A DNA stretch of 64,000 nt from Apilactobacillus kunkeei (GCF_005930975.1 NZ_VBSE01000034.1:1-64000); one strand, 5' to 3'. Positions 1-8,986 are shown, counted from the first letter of the stretch. Notes: a model not told the origin generated them from the letters alone. A program made the numbers and translations.

Positions 1-32
1 CAGCTAATTTTAATTCTTTAGAAAACATAAAA

Positions 33-70
33 GAACCCCTTAGGTTAGATTTCTCCAACTCAAGGGGTTC
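33..70 (-). terminator. Terminator of the small membrane protein/oxidoreductase unit
   Basis: An 8-bp perfect stem (GAACCCCT/AGGGGTTC) read on the minus strand is followed by TTTTATGTTTTC. It lies directly downstream of the minus-strand genes at 98-849. Confidence 0.7.
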
Positions 71-97
71 AGTTCACGCTCAATCGAGCGACCTTTT

Positions 98-268
98 TTA
101 TTTGCGATGGCGATTTTTAATCCACATGATAACTGTGACGAATAAAGCGATAATTACGACTGAATGAAAGATAGTGCCGACAGTGGTGTGTGGCAAAATA
201 TCGTTACTAATTAGCGCTAAATTGATTAATAGTAGGACAATCATCAAGATTGTGTAGATGTTTTTCAT
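98..268 (-). CDS. Small hydrophobic membrane protein, 56 aa
   Basis: This short reading frame starts with MKNIYTILMIVLLL and has a GGAGG ribosome binding site (276-280) seven bases before the ATG. It encodes two hydrophobic segments (about residues 4-21 and 33-51) separated by a short polar loop, and ends in a basic tail (KNRHRK). It starts 17 bases after the stop of the oxidoreductase at 286-849, so the two are probably cotranscribed and share the terminator at 33-70. I do not recognise a family. The ideal ribosome binding site and clean two-helix design argue that it is real. Confidence 0.65.
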   Translation of the reverse strand: MKNIYTILMIVLLLINLALISNDILPHTTVGTIFHSVVIIALFVTVIMWIKNRHRK

Positions 269-285
269 TGGAAAACCTCCGAATA

Positions 286-849
286 TTATTTAATTGTATT
301 AGCACATTTTTGAATGTATTTTTGACGGCGTTCAAGAGTATCCTGCTGGTCTTCCATGTTTCCTAAATCAAAGCAGTGGGTGGTTTTAATTCCACAGTAT
401 CCCAATAATAGGTACTTCCATCTGAATAAGACGTTACCAAACATTTTGTAGAAAAAAGCAGGTCCGTGGCTTGTTGTGAATACACTAGCCGTTTTACCTG
501 TTAGTAATTTTTCGCGCTTACCATTTGGATGATAAATATAAGCAAATTTAGGTGTGAAAACGCGGTCAAACAGTCCCTTTAGTACAGAAGGTTCAGCAGA
601 CCACCAAATTGGGAAGAAGAATGTTATGTGGTCAGCATTCTTTACCAATTCTTGGACATGTTTGGGAAAAGTTTCATCTTCCATGTGTTGTCTGTAACCA
701 TAACGTAAGACAGGATCGAATGTGGTATTACTTAGGTCTATTAATTCAACCTCATGGCCTAATGATTTGGCGTGATTCACATAGTTCAATGCATTACCAT
801 GTGAAAAGGAAGCTGCATCTGGATGACCTTGGATAACTAGAATTCTCAT
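286..849 (-). CDS. NAD(P)H-dependent oxidoreductase, flavodoxin-like fold (MdaB/KefF type)
   Basis: A 187-residue protein of the flavodoxin_2 quinone reductase family, a cytoplasmic flavoprotein that passes two electrons from NAD(P)H to quinones or similar acceptors. The N-terminus (ILVIQGHPDAASFS, residues 3-16) is the FMN phosphate-binding beta-strand/loop. FFFPIWWSAEPSVLKGLFDR (residues 77-96) is the family hallmark that packs on the flavin. TSHGP (126-130) belongs to the second flavin loop. Length is normal for the family. A good ribosome binding site (GGAGGAAATAAT) precedes the ATG. The upstream region 870-975 carries two AGTAAAAA repeats and a TTTAC/GTAAA inverted repeat that could be an operator. 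The physiological substrate cannot be told from the sequence. Confidence 0.85.
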   Translation of the reverse strand: MRILVIQGHPDAASFSHGNALNYVNHAKSLGHEVELIDLSNTTFDPVLRYGYRQHMEDETFPKHVQELVKNADHITFFFPIWWSAEPSVLKGLFDRVFTPKFAYIYHPNGKREKLLTGKTASVFTTSHGPAFFYKMFGNVLFRWKYLLLGYCGIKTTHCFDLGNMEDQQDTLERRQKYIQKCANTIK

Positions 850-1018
850 ATTATTTCCTCCGGAATATTTATCATCATTATATCTTTATACAAATCATTT
901 TACCAATTCTAAATTTGTAACATAATCTTAGTAAAAACTTTACCGCCATTACAGTAAAAATGTTTTATTATAATGTCAGATAAAGTAATTTATCCAATAA
1001 ATATCTTGAGGTGATATT

Positions 1019-1210
1019 ATGAGTTTAGAAAACGCAAAAGATAAAGTGGTTGGTAAAGCAACTGAATTAAAAGGTAAAGCAACAGGTAGTAAATTAGATG
1101 AAATAAAGGGTAAGGCTCAAAACTTCTTCGGTAAGGCTAAAGACAGTTTTGACGAAGCACGTCGTAAGTCAGAAGAACGTAGAAACGAACGCGACGGAGA
1201 AAATAAATAA
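1019..1210 (+). CDS. CsbD family stress protein
   Basis: A 63-residue, very hydrophilic Lys/Glu-rich protein with the CsbD pattern (KDKVVGKATELKGKATGSK, then LDEIKGKAQNFFGKAKDSFD). CsbD-like proteins accumulate in general stress and stationary phase, but their molecular role is unknown. The C-terminus is a highly charged helix (ARRKSEERRNERDGE). The ribosome binding site is GAGGTGATATT before the ATG. It is monocistronic, ending at the hairpin 1209-1236. Confidence 0.85.
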   Translation: MSLENAKDKVVGKATELKGKATGSKLDEIKGKAQNFFGKAKDSFDEARRKSEERRNERDGENK

Positions 1211-1236
1211 AAAAGACGCCAATCGGCGTCTTTTTT
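1209..1236. terminator. Bidirectional terminator
   Basis: GACGCC-AATC-GGCGTC stem flanked by A and T runs on both sides. It sits between the convergent csbD-like gene and the ROK/pgi operon. Confidence 0.85.
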
Positions 1237-1238
1237 AT

Positions 1239-2135
1239 TTATCTAATGTCTTCTGAGTAGAATTGTTGTTTTGCTAAAGCGAGGTTACCAATAATTGATA
1301 ACTTGTCAGCATCTTGACTAGGAAGGGTGATGTATTTATCGATATCACCAACATCAAGGTAGCCATCAAATAGTTTCTTGAATTGTTCCTTAATTTTACC
1401 TAATTCTATTTCGTTTAAGATACTACCGCCCAAGATAACCTTTTGTGGTCTGATGAAAACGGTGGTTTGAATTACAGATTGTGCGATGTAGAACGCCACA
1501 GTATCCCATAGGGGGTTAAACATTGAGATTTCTTGTGGACGCTTATGCGTTCTGGCTTCAATTGCTTTAGATGATACAAGACCTTCTAGGCAGTCACCTT
1601 GATATGGACAGGTTCCTTTAAAGTCTTGGTCGTTAATATCTCTTTGGGGGATGATATGACCAATTTCAGGACTTCCCATGTGTCCAACGAACTTTCCATC
1701 GTTTACAATTCCGACACCGACGCCATCGCTGATAGTGATGTATGCCAGACTCAAAATTGGTTTATCGTTTAGAATTGAGCTAATATATTCGCCATATGCA
1801 CGACTATTAACATCAGTTGTAAATGAGATTGGAATATTGAAATGATGCTTAAATGTGCCTAATAGGTTAATATTTTGCCAGTTAGGACGGGATGATTCCT
1901 TAATATAACCGTATTGAGAAGAGTAAGTACGAAGTTCCAAAGGACCGAATGATGAGATACCAATTGCAGCTAAATCATCAAAACCTTTAAAGTAATCAAT
2001 AGCTTTTTTCAAAGTTTCTTGAGGTTCAGTTAAATCAATTACGATCCAGTCTGAAATGTTGCACTTACCGTCACCAACGGCACAAACCATTTGGTTATTA
2101 TCAGTGGTACAGAGACTTCCTAATAACATATTCAA
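1239..2135 (-). CDS. ROK-family fructokinase paralogue with eroded active-site motifs
   Basis: A 298-residue protein clearly homologous end to end to the fructokinase at 3519-4415 (shared TTDVN..AYGEY, FIRPQKVILGG, YITLP/YITMP and others). The key ATP-binding and zinc motifs differ. The EAGGTK loop of the partner is replaced by CTTDNNQ (about residues 9-15), FGTGVGAG by ISDGVGVG, and the zinc-binding CPYHxxC by CPYQGDC. The Asp of the sugar-binding TTDVN motif is kept. It is the last gene of the scrK-pgi operon, ten bases after pgi. I infer a non-catalytic or altered kinase, for example a sugar-binding regulator or a partner subunit of the true kinase. It is not a pseudogene by frame: it is intact, same length, with a conserved fold. 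Confidence 0.8.
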   Translation of the reverse strand: MNMLLGSLCTTDNNQMVCAVGDGKCNISDWIVIDLTEPQETLKKAIDYFKGFDDLAAIGISSFGPLELRTYSSQYGYIKESSRPNWQNINLLGTFKHHFNIPISFTTDVNSRAYGEYISSILNDKPILSLAYITISDGVGVGIVNDGKFVGHMGSPEIGHIIPQRDINDQDFKGTCPYQGDCLEGLVSSKAIEARTHKRPQEISMFNPLWDTVAFYIAQSVIQTTVFIRPQKVILGGSILNEIELGKIKEQFKKLFDGYLDVGDIDKYITLPSQDADKLSIIGNLALAKQQFYSEDIR

Positions 2136-2144
2136 CGCCTCTTT

Positions 2145-3500
2145 TTAGTGAAATTTTTCGTTATCTTGTTCTTTAATTTCCTTACGTCTTTCTTCGTATC
2201 CTGGTTTACCAAGTAGGGCAAACATGTTTTGCTTGTAGTCTTCAACACCTGGTTGGTTGAATGGGTTGATACCATTTAGGTATCCTGATACCGCAATCGC
2301 AAATTCGAAGAAGTAGATTAAGTAACCTAAAGTAGCTTCACTGTTGTCTTCAGCATTTACCAACATGTTTGGTACACCACCATTTGTGTGAGCGATAACT
2401 ACGGCTTCTCTAGCAGTCTTGTTAACTTCGTCCATTGTAGTGTTTTCCAGATACTTTAGGCCATCTAAGTTTTTTTCGTTGTTAGGAATTCCTAAGTTAG
2501 AAGCAGGTTGTTTGATTTCAACAACTGTTTCCATTAGGTTACGCATACCTTCTTGGATGTATTGGCCTAATGAGTGTAAGTCAGTACTGAAGATAGCTGA
2601 ACTAGGGTAGATACCTTTGTAGTTCTTTCCTTCAGTTTCACCAGCAAGTTGTTTCCACCATTCAGCTAAGAAACGAAGATGGGGTTCGTAACTTTCGAGG
2701 ATTTCGTTAGTGTATCCCTTACGGTACAAGATGTTTCTGTATGCTGCATATAGAAGTGAATCGTTTTCATATAAAGGAGCATCCTTTAATTCGACTTGAG
2801 CTTCATGTGCACCATCCATTAAGTCATCGATGTTAGCTCCCGATGCAGCGATTGGAAGAAGGCCAACAGGAGTTAGTACAGAGTATCTTCCACCGATTCC
2901 ATCAGGAATTACAAAACCAGTGTAGCCCTGATCAATTGCTTCGTCGTGTAAAGCACCTTTTTTAGCATCAGTAGTTACATAAATACGCTTGTTAGCTTCT
3001 TTTTCACCGTATTTTTCAACTAACTTTTCTTTGAAGATTCTAAATGCCATTGCTGGTTCAGTAGTGGTACCTGATTTAGAAATAACGTTAACTGAGAAGT
3101 CACGGTCACCGATTACACGTAGTAAGTCGGCAGTGTATGCAGGACTAATAGTGTTACCTGCGAAGAAAATTTTAGGGTGTTTATCAGTACCTTCAAGGTT
3201 GAAGAAACTTCCGTGTAGAAAATCTAGAGCCATTTTGGCACCTAGGTAAGAACCACCAATACCGATTACCACTAATACGTCAGAGTTTTCTTGAATGTCT
3301 CTAGCGGCATCCTTAATGCGGTCAAATTCTACTTGATCAAATTCTTCGGGTAGATTTACCCAGTCACCCATTTTGGCTTCAACACCGGTTCCGTGAACTA
3401 GTAAGTCACGAGCGGTTTGTACCATTGGTGCGATTTCCTTTAATTCATTTGATTGAACAAAGGATTTTAATCCCTTTGTGTCTAATTCTACTCGTTTCAT
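2145..3500 (-). CDS. pgi: Glucose-6-phosphate isomerase
   Basis: A 451-residue cytoplasmic enzyme interconverting glucose-6-P and fructose-6-P. Both family signatures are present: [16 protein letters not shown] and [14 protein letters not shown]. The phosphosugar-binding [10 protein letters not shown] and the catalytic Glu/His regions ([18 protein letters not shown]) are intact. The frame is open five codons further upstream, but GGAGG lies eight bases before the ATG at 3500, so MKRVELD is the start. It lies between the fructokinase and its eroded paralogue. Fructose-6-P made from fructose or sucrose would thus be channelled to glucose-6-P for the phosphoketolase pathway. Confidence 0.95.
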   Translation of the reverse strand: MKRVELDTKGLKSFVQSNELKEIAPMVQTARDLLVHGTGVEAKMGDWVNLPEEFDQVEFDRIKDAARDIQENSDVLVVIGIGGSYLGAKMALDFLHGSFFNLEGTDKHPKIFFAGNTISPAYTADLLRVIGDRDFSVNVISKSGTTTEPAMAFRIFKEKLVEKYGEKEANKRIYVTTDAKKGALHDEAIDQGYTGFVIPDGIGGRYSVLTPVGLLPIAASGANIDDLMDGAHEAQVELKDAPLYENDSLLYAAYRNILYRKGYTNEILESYEPHLRFLAEWWKQLAGETEGKNYKGIYPSSAIFSTDLHSLGQYIQEGMRNLMETVVEIKQPASNLGIPNNEKNLDGLKYLENTTMDEVNKTAREAVVIAHTNGGVPNMLVNAEDNSEATLGYLIYFFEFAIAVSGYLNGINPFNQPGVEDYKQNMFALLGKPGYEERRKEIKEQDNEKFH

Positions 3501-3518
3501 TTTATGTTCCTCCATCGA

Positions 3519-4415
3519 TTAATCAATCTTAACGATGTTTTCTTTGTAGTATTGTCTTGATGCTAATGCGAAGTTACCGATTGTAGCTGAACCGTTGTCT
3601 TCACATGCAGGCATAGTGATGTAGTAGTCTAAGTCACCAACATCAACGTAGTCGTTAAACATTTCTTTGAATTGTTCACGAACCTTTTTGATGACTGGTG
3701 CTGAAATCACTCCACCACCTAGGATAACTTTTTGTGGACGAATGAATAAGGTAGCTTGCATTACCGCTTGAGCAATATAGTAAGCCATGATGTCCCATAC
3801 AGGATCATCCATAGGAACATCTTTACCTTTCTTTCCACAACGAACGTCAAAAGTAGGACCAGCTGCTAGACCTTCTAGACAGCTGTGGTGATATGGACAT
3901 AGTCCCTTGAAATCTAAGTCGTCTGGGTGACGTTTTAGATAAATATGTCCAGCTTCAGGGTGACCTAGTGAACCAATGAATGAACCTTCATTGATAATTC
4001 CGGCTCCAACACCAGTACCGAATGTATAGTATACCAGTGTTTGTAATGGATTATGATTTCTAATTGATGTAATGTATTCACCGTAAGCAGATCCATTAAC
4101 ATCAGTAGTCCAAAAAATTGGAATGTCGAAGTGTTTCTTCATTGTTCCTAAGAAGTTAGTGTTGGACCAGTTTGGTTTTGGTGTATCTGTTATATAACCA
4201 TATTTTGGTGAGTCTGTGCGCACTTCGATGGGACCAAATGACGCAATACTCATGGCTGTTAAATCGTCAAATTTTTCAAAGTATTCAATACATTTGCTTA
4301 ATGTTTCATCAGGAGTGGTGGTAGGAATTCTCACGCTATCAAGAATTTCATAGTTTTCATTACCTACGGCACAAACAAATTTTGTTCCGCCTGCTTCAAT
4401 GCTACCAAATTTCAT
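3519..4415 (-). CDS. scrK: Fructokinase (ROK family, ScrK/YdhR type)
   Basis: A 298-residue ROK-family sugar kinase that phosphorylates fructose with ATP to fructose-6-P. The N-terminal phosphate loop (GSIEAGGTKFVCAVG), the catalytic Asp in TTDVNGSAYGEY, the FGTGVGAG loop and the zinc site (GHPEAGHI ... CPYHHSC) are all intact, in the arrangement of the Bacillus YdhR-type fructokinases. It is the first gene of the operon scrK-pgi-ROK paralogue, divergent from the sucrose-6-P hydrolase gene at 4680 with a cre box between them. The stop is 18 bases before pgi. Confidence in fructokinase is high; mannose or other hexoses may also be accepted. Confidence 0.9.
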   Translation of the reverse strand: MKFGSIEAGGTKFVCAVGNENYEILDSVRIPTTTPDETLSKCIEYFEKFDDLTAMSIASFGPIEVRTDSPKYGYITDTPKPNWSNTNFLGTMKKHFDIPIFWTTDVNGSAYGEYITSIRNHNPLQTLVYYTFGTGVGAGIINEGSFIGSLGHPEAGHIYLKRHPDDLDFKGLCPYHHSCLEGLAAGPTFDVRCGKKGKDVPMDDPVWDIMAYYIAQAVMQATLFIRPQKVILGGGVISAPVIKKVREQFKEMFNDYVDVGDLDYYITMPACEDNGSATIGNFALASRQYYKENIVKID

Positions 4416-4603
4416 ATTTGAATCTCCTTTAACCTTTTTCTATGGGGAGTATTAGTTTTTGTATGCGCTCCCAATTTTTATTATGGACCCGATTTTACTA
4501 AATACAAGTAAAAAATGATTAAAAAAAGGTTAAGAATTGAAATATGGATTACCATGGGTATATAACTATGATGACAGTCTTTTTAAAGATTTTATAAAGA
4601 TAA

Positions 4604-4617
4604 TGTAAACGGTTTCA
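4604..4617 (+). promoter_or_regulatory. cre site (CcpA operator)
   Basis: TGTAAACGGTTTCA matches the catabolite-responsive-element consensus TGWNANCGNTNWCA at every position. It lies in the divergent promoter region of scrK-pgi and scrB, 63 bases before scrB, and implies CcpA control. A LacI-type ScrR could recognise a similar sequence. Confidence 0.75.
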
Positions 4618-4679
4618 TTTGCACTTTAAAACTGCTACAATTATGCACAAATAAATAAGAAAAAGTGAGGCTAGAAAAA

Positions 4680-6086
4680 ATGGATACTAAGTATTGGAAT
4701 ATTGATCGATTAGGTCGACTCTATAAGGATTGGGACCCCAAAGTATTAAAAGAATTAGAAACAAAGATTGCGAAATCACACTGGAGACCCGGATACCACA
4801 TTACCACTAAGACCGGTTTGTTGAATGACCCCAATGGCTTTTCATACTTCAATAACCAATGGCACTTGTTTTATCAAGCGTTTCCATATGGTGCTGTCCA
4901 CGGACTAAAGAGCTGGCAGCACATGGTTTCAAATGATTTAGTGCACTGGAAGCGTGTCGACAAGCCAATGGTGCCAGACTTATACTCCGATCGAAATGGT
5001 TGTTATTCAGGAAGTGCTATTAATGTCGACGATAAGCTTTTCTTGATGTACACCGGAAATACTTTTGAGGGTGAAGAGATGGCTAGACATCCATACCAAC
5101 TAGGTGCTTGGATGGATTCAGATAATAATATTTCAAAACTAGACCATCCATTAATTGAAAGTGAACCGGCTGGAGTTACTGGTCACTTTAGAGACCCACA
5201 AGTAATCAAACACGGTGAATACTATTATGCCTTCTTAGGAGCCCAAACCGTTGATAATAATGGTGAAATCTTAACTTATCGGACTAAAAAAGTTGATGAT
5301 GGTTGGGAATTATACAAGAAGTTAGATTTAGGAACTGACAACCTTGGATATATGGCCGAATGCCCAAATGTTGGTTTCATCGATGGAAAGGTCGTTGTTA
5401 TATTCTGTCCACAAGGTGCTGATAAACACGAATTCCATTACGACAACGTTCATCCAAATGCATATATTGTTGCGGATGATTTAGACTTTGAAGAAATGAA
5501 GTTAATTAATCCTTCAGAAATGAAACAATTGGATGAAGGATTTGATTATTATGCTACCCAAGTATTGAATGCTCCTGATGGTCGTCTGCTATCAGTCGGA
5601 TGGGTGGGATTACCAGACACCGAATACCTATCAGATCCAGAGGGGTGGGAAGGTGAACTTTCAATGGTAAGGGAATTGCACATTGAAAACGGTGATTTAA
5701 CCCAACGTCCGGTTCAAGAATTCAAACAATTGATTCAAGAAGACGAAGCAAGTGATACTGATTTGCAAAAACACATTGAGGCTGCTCCATTTGATGAACA
5801 CTTCAATGTGAACTTAGAATCAGAAGATAGTTATCTTCGTTTGTCATACGATGAAAGTGACCAAGAATGGGCATTGAAACGCAAAAATGTTGGCGAAGAC
5901 GTTTCAATTCGTACATTCAAGGGTGAAGCATCATCAATTGATTTTTATTTAGATAACACTGTTTTTGAAATCTATATTTTAGGTGGCAAGATTACAATGA
6001 CTGGACAATTTTTCCATGATGGTAATGAAGTCAGAGTTAACAGTGAAAATATGAGTATTAAACAAAATAAGATGAGTAATATGTAA
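4680..6086 (+). CDS. scrB: Sucrose-6-phosphate hydrolase (GH32)
   Basis: A 468-residue glycoside hydrolase family 32 enzyme that cleaves sucrose-6-P (or sucrose) to glucose-6-P and fructose. The three GH32 motifs are present: the nucleophile Asp in LLNDPNGF, the transition-state Asp in HFRDPQ, and the acid/base Glu in AECPNV. A C-terminal beta-sandwich follows from about residue 370. There is no signal peptide, so it is intracellular. GTG at 4665 is in frame, but GTGAGG at 4665-4670 is the ribosome binding site for the ATG at 4680. It pairs functionally with the divergent fructokinase/pgi operon. No sucrose PTS or permease gene is in the window. Confidence 0.9.
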   Translation: MDTKYWNIDRLGRLYKDWDPKVLKELETKIAKSHWRPGYHITTKTGLLNDPNGFSYFNNQWHLFYQAFPYGAVHGLKSWQHMVSNDLVHWKRVDKPMVPDLYSDRNGCYSGSAINVDDKLFLMYTGNTFEGEEMARHPYQLGAWMDSDNNISKLDHPLIESEPAGVTGHFRDPQVIKHGEYYYAFLGAQTVDNNGEILTYRTKKVDDGWELYKKLDLGTDNLGYMAECPNVGFIDGKVVVIFCPQGADKHEFHYDNVHPNAYIVADDLDFEEMKLINPSEMKQLDEGFDYYATQVLNAPDGRLLSVGWVGLPDTEYLSDPEGWEGELSMVRELHIENGDLTQRPVQEFKQLIQEDEASDTDLQKHIEAAPFDEHFNVNLESEDSYLRLSYDESDQEWALKRKNVGEDVSIRTFKGEASSIDFYLDNTVFEIYILGGKITMTGQFFHDGNEVRVNSENMSIKQNKMSNM

Positions 6087-6089
6087 ATG

Positions 6090-6125
6090 AAAGAGCAACT
6101 AGATTAAATATCTGGTTGCTCTTTT
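6090..6125 (+). terminator. Terminator of scrB
   Basis: AAGAGCAAC/GTTGCTCTT stem around an AGAT-ATCT inner stem, followed by TTTT. It is nearly the same sequence as the terminator at 6754-6790. Confidence 0.8.
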
Positions 6126-6197
6126 CAGTCGACTTTATTAAAAAACAATTATATAATCATAAATGTTTCAAATGAATTAAAAGGAGAGGGTTATTTC

Positions 6198-6752
6198 ATG
6201 AGAGTGAAAAATACTATTAAGCTATTATTAATGGCTGTACTTGCATTTATTACTATTAGTTTTTCTACTAATGCTGAGGCATCAACGAAGGTTCACTATA
6301 TTTCAAGTTATCCAAAATTCATTCGTGGATCTTGGTATATGAGAACAAAATGGGATGGTCAATGGGGTGGACGTTACTTAAAATATACTAAGAACCGTAA
6401 TAGTGGATATAGTTTGTATAGTACAACAAGACAAGCAACAAATGTATTGCATAACATCCGTGATAAGAAGGTCAAAGCATCTCTATTGGGCTGGAAAATT
6501 CCAGTTTATGCTGGATATGTAAAAAAGAATAATCGTACTTGGTACTTTGATAAATATTGGGGAGAAAAGAAATCAGTAACACCTACTTTATACTACACAT
6601 ACAGTAAGTACAAGGGTCATCATGTAGTAGTTCTTGCTGACAGTAAGTTCAGAGTTACAAATATAGCATACAGAAATGATAAATTAGCTAAAAAGTACTA
6701 TAATAAGAAGATTAAGCATTTTAAATATAATAAATATTTTGCGCAATATTAA
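6198..6752 (+). CDS. Secreted basic protein of unknown function, 184 aa
   Basis: A signal peptide (basic start, hydrophobic run LLLMAVLAFITISF, cleavage likely after NAEA near residue 28) precedes a Tyr/Lys/Trp-rich mature domain of about 155 residues. Repeated aromatic and glycine turns (GSWYMRTKWDGQWGGRYL, YFDKYWGEK) suggest an all-beta extracellular domain. No wall-anchor motif or catalytic signature is visible. The ribosome binding site AAGGAGAGGG is strong. The gene stands alone between two near-identical terminators. I do not recognise the family with confidence; similar small secreted proteins of unknown role are common in lactobacilli. Confidence 0.75.
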   Translation: MRVKNTIKLLLMAVLAFITISFSTNAEASTKVHYISSYPKFIRGSWYMRTKWDGQWGGRYLKYTKNRNSGYSLYSTTRQATNVLHNIRDKKVKASLLGWKIPVYAGYVKKNNRTWYFDKYWGEKKSVTPTLYYTYSKYKGHHVVVLADSKFRVTNIAYRNDKLAKKYYNKKIKHFKYNKYFAQY

Positions 6753-6753
6753 C

Positions 6754-6790
6754 AAAAGAGCAACCTGATTAAATATTTGGTTGCTTTTTT
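6754..6790 (+). terminator. Terminator of the 6198-6752 gene
   Basis: AGCAACC/GGTTGCT stem followed by T6-TATTT. The whole hairpin, including the loop bases GATTAAATAT, repeats the scrB terminator at 6090-6125. Confidence 0.8.
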
Positions 6791-6851
6791 TATTTCTCTA
6801 TAATATTATATGTCATATAATATGATTTGAAATATAACTGGAGATGTTCAG

Positions 6852-7157
6852 ATGACCATTAAAGTAGCAACAAAGCTATTAGATGGTTGTGTCTTGGGTC
6901 TATTGGAACAAGAAGAGATGTATGGATATGAACTCACTAAACGAGTTCAACAATCTATTAATGTTTCGAATTCAACAATGTATCCAGTCATGCGCCGCTT
7001 AAAATCAGAAGGATTGGTTGATACATACGACGAATCTTTTGAAGGCCGCAATCGTAGATACTACAGAATTACTGAAGCAGGGAAGACACAGCTAGAAGAA
7101 GTAAAGACAGAATGGATGACGTTTAAAAACGGAATCGATGATTTAATGGGGGAATAA
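6852..7157 (+). CDS. PadR family transcriptional regulator
   Basis: A 101-residue winged-helix protein with the PadR pattern: CVLGLLEQEEMYGYELTKRV, then STMYPVMRRLKSEGLVDTY and GRNRRYYRITEAGK as the wing. It belongs to the short PadR subgroup that is typically cotranscribed with DUF1700 and DUF4097 genes, exactly the arrangement seen here (two bases to the next start). It is probably an autorepressor responding to envelope stress; the ligand is unknown. Confidence 0.9.
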   Translation: MTIKVATKLLDGCVLGLLEQEEMYGYELTKRVQQSINVSNSTMYPVMRRLKSEGLVDTYDESFEGRNRRYYRITEAGKTQLEEVKTEWMTFKNGIDDLMGE

Positions 7158-7159
7158 AA

Positions 7160-7768
7160 TTGAATCAGTATATAGAGGAACTGACTCAACATTTAAAGAA
7201 ACTTAGCGAAAAAGACGCGACAGACGCTATCAGCTACTACACTGATTACTTAATAGATGGGAACTTAGTTACATACGATGAATGTGTGAAGGAATTGGGC
7301 TCGCCAAAACGTTTAGCACTTCAAATCCGTGCTGATATTTCCATCAACAACCAAAATAGTTCAACGCCACAAAAATTATGGGAATTACCATCAATTGTGA
7401 TTTTGGCATTGTTTGCCAGCCCGATACTAGTACCAGTCATAATTAGTCTGATCTTAGTTATTTTAGGTGCTGTTTTGGCAGCAAGTTTATTGGTACTTTT
7501 CTCAGTATTAGTACTAATTTTGACTTTTATCGTGTTCCTATGCACAACTGTATGGAGTGTTACTAATATTACTGGTCACTTTTTTGAAAGCATTATGGTA
7601 TTTGGGATTGCATTATTTTCACTTGGCCTATCAATGGAGATATACCCGTTATCCAAATGGTTAGTGAAAAGATTGGCTAATTGGATTCAACATGTCACAA
7701 TCTGGACATACAAGAAGTGCCTAACATATGTCCATGCAGAAGGGAGACTCAACAATGAAGAAATTTAG
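7160..7768 (+). CDS. DUF1700 (HAAS-type) membrane protein
   Basis: A 202-residue protein. The soluble N-terminal helical domain (about residues 1-70: YIEELTQHLKKLSEKDATDA ... VKELGSPKRLALQIRAD) has the DUF1700/HAAS signature, and three to four transmembrane helices follow (residues 75-180). The start is TTG at 7160, with GGGGGAA inside the end of padR as ribosome binding site. It sits in the PadR-DUF1700-DUF4097 operon and its end overlaps the next gene by 14 bases, so translation is coupled. Such proteins are thought to sense membrane state, but the mechanism is unknown. Confidence 0.85.
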   Translation: MNQYIEELTQHLKKLSEKDATDAISYYTDYLIDGNLVTYDECVKELGSPKRLALQIRADISINNQNSSTPQKLWELPSIVILALFASPILVPVIISLILVILGAVLAASLLVLFSVLVLILTFIVFLCTTVWSVTNITGHFFESIMVFGIALFSLGLSMEIYPLSKWLVKRLANWIQHVTIWTYKKCLTYVHAEGRLNNEEI

Positions 7769-8609
7769 TCTAATTGGATTAGGACTAATCGTTGCTGGAG
7801 GAATCATCTTTTCAATTGGATATGCTAAATCTGAACAAAGCATTACCGACATTTTCTTTAGTCGTAATATGGATAAGACATATACTAAGTCGATTAATGA
7901 ATATGATAAGATTAGTGCCTATGGAAACATCAATTTAACAATCAAATCAGGTAGCAAGTTTACCATCACATCAACTGATTCTAAGGACCATCCACTGGCA
8001 TACAAGGTGCAAAATGGCACCTTAGAACTTCGCCAAGACAATAATGAAAGTAGCTTTTCAACCAATTTCCAAATGGGTGAATTATCACGACTATCATTTG
8101 TGACTGTTACAGTTCCCAGTCATCAATTAACAAAGGTGGACGGGCTAGATAATCGTTTCAGCCTAAAATTAAAACACTACAGTAACAAGTTGCCATTGGA
8201 TATTACCGGATGGGGAAATGTGAAAATTAAGGACGTTAACGCTAAATCAATTCACGTGCGTGGAATTGAAGACCGTGTCTCAATCAGTGATAGTACGTTC
8301 AATGGTGATGCTAGTCAAATTAATTCGGGTGGCGATTATGTCGATTTACATAATAGTAGTTTTAAATCATTGTTCGTTAAGACAACGACGGGGGATGTCA
8401 ATTTAGATAGACCAACGATTGAAAGTCATCTTTCAGTTATTACCGATATCGGTAACATTTTTACAAAGTTAAAGAAGTCAGATGATGCAAGACTAGAAGT
8501 GAAAACATCTGGACCTAAGCCATCTGTGAAAACGGCAACTAAGGCAATTAATCCTGATAAACAATATCAATTTAGGTCTAATACGGGAACAATTACAGTA
8601 TTGGATTAA
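7755..8609 (+). CDS. DUF4097 family membrane-anchored beta-helix protein
   Basis: A 284-residue protein with an N-terminal transmembrane helix (residues 3-22) and an extracellular DUF4097 domain. Repeated short beta strands such as DKISAYGNINLTIKSG and LFVKTTTGDVNLDRPTIESH form the putative adhesin/LiaG-like right-handed beta-helix. The ATG at 7755 is preceded by AGGGAG; a GTG-type extension nine codons upstream lacks a site. It is the last gene of the padR operon. I infer a surface sensor or scaffold; it has no enzymatic motif. Confidence 0.85.
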   Translation: MKKFSLIGLGLIVAGGIIFSIGYAKSEQSITDIFFSRNMDKTYTKSINEYDKISAYGNINLTIKSGSKFTITSTDSKDHPLAYKVQNGTLELRQDNNESSFSTNFQMGELSRLSFVTVTVPSHQLTKVDGLDNRFSLKLKHYSNKLPLDITGWGNVKIKDVNAKSIHVRGIEDRVSISDSTFNGDASQINSGGDYVDLHNSSFKSLFVKTTTGDVNLDRPTIESHLSVITDIGNIFTKLKKSDDARLEVKTSGPKPSVKTATKAINPDKQYQFRSNTGTITVLD

Positions 8610-8698
8610 TCATTTTACGATATATCATATAAATTTCTTATTAAATATAGTAAAATTGTAGGTATAATAATGAAAATCATATCAGGAGGGACAATAAC

Positions 8699-8986
8699 GT
8701 GTTTAACGATAAAATCGTTTTTAATTACATGTATAATTTATGGGTAGCTGTCTACTCAGACTTAAGTGACGCTGACGTCGAAGAAATTGGCCAAGTGCTA
8801 TTAAAGAATAGTAAGGAAGAATACAACAGCCAAAATGATCAAAATATCACCGACGACGACTTCATTGATATGATTTCCGAATACTCAGAAGACATTCGTG
8901 AACAAGCTGTAAGTGAAGCTGAAGAAGATATTAAAAAACACCGTGCACCTAAGTTTAAAAAGGTAGACGGTAAGTGGAATATTTAA
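8699..8986 (+). CDS. Small acidic hypothetical protein, 95 aa
   Basis: A GTG start with AGGAGGG seven bases upstream. The protein is strongly acidic and probably helical (LSDADVEEIGQVLLKN, DIREQAVSEAEEDIKKH), with one aromatic stretch near the start (VFNYMYNLWVAVYSD). No signal peptide or transmembrane segment. Unrecognised family. It is monocistronic with a strong terminator at 8990. Confidence 0.75.
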   Translation: MFNDKIVFNYMYNLWVAVYSDLSDADVEEIGQVLLKNSKEEYNSQNDQNITDDDFIDMISEYSEDIREQAVSEAEEDIKKHRAPKFKKVDGKWNI

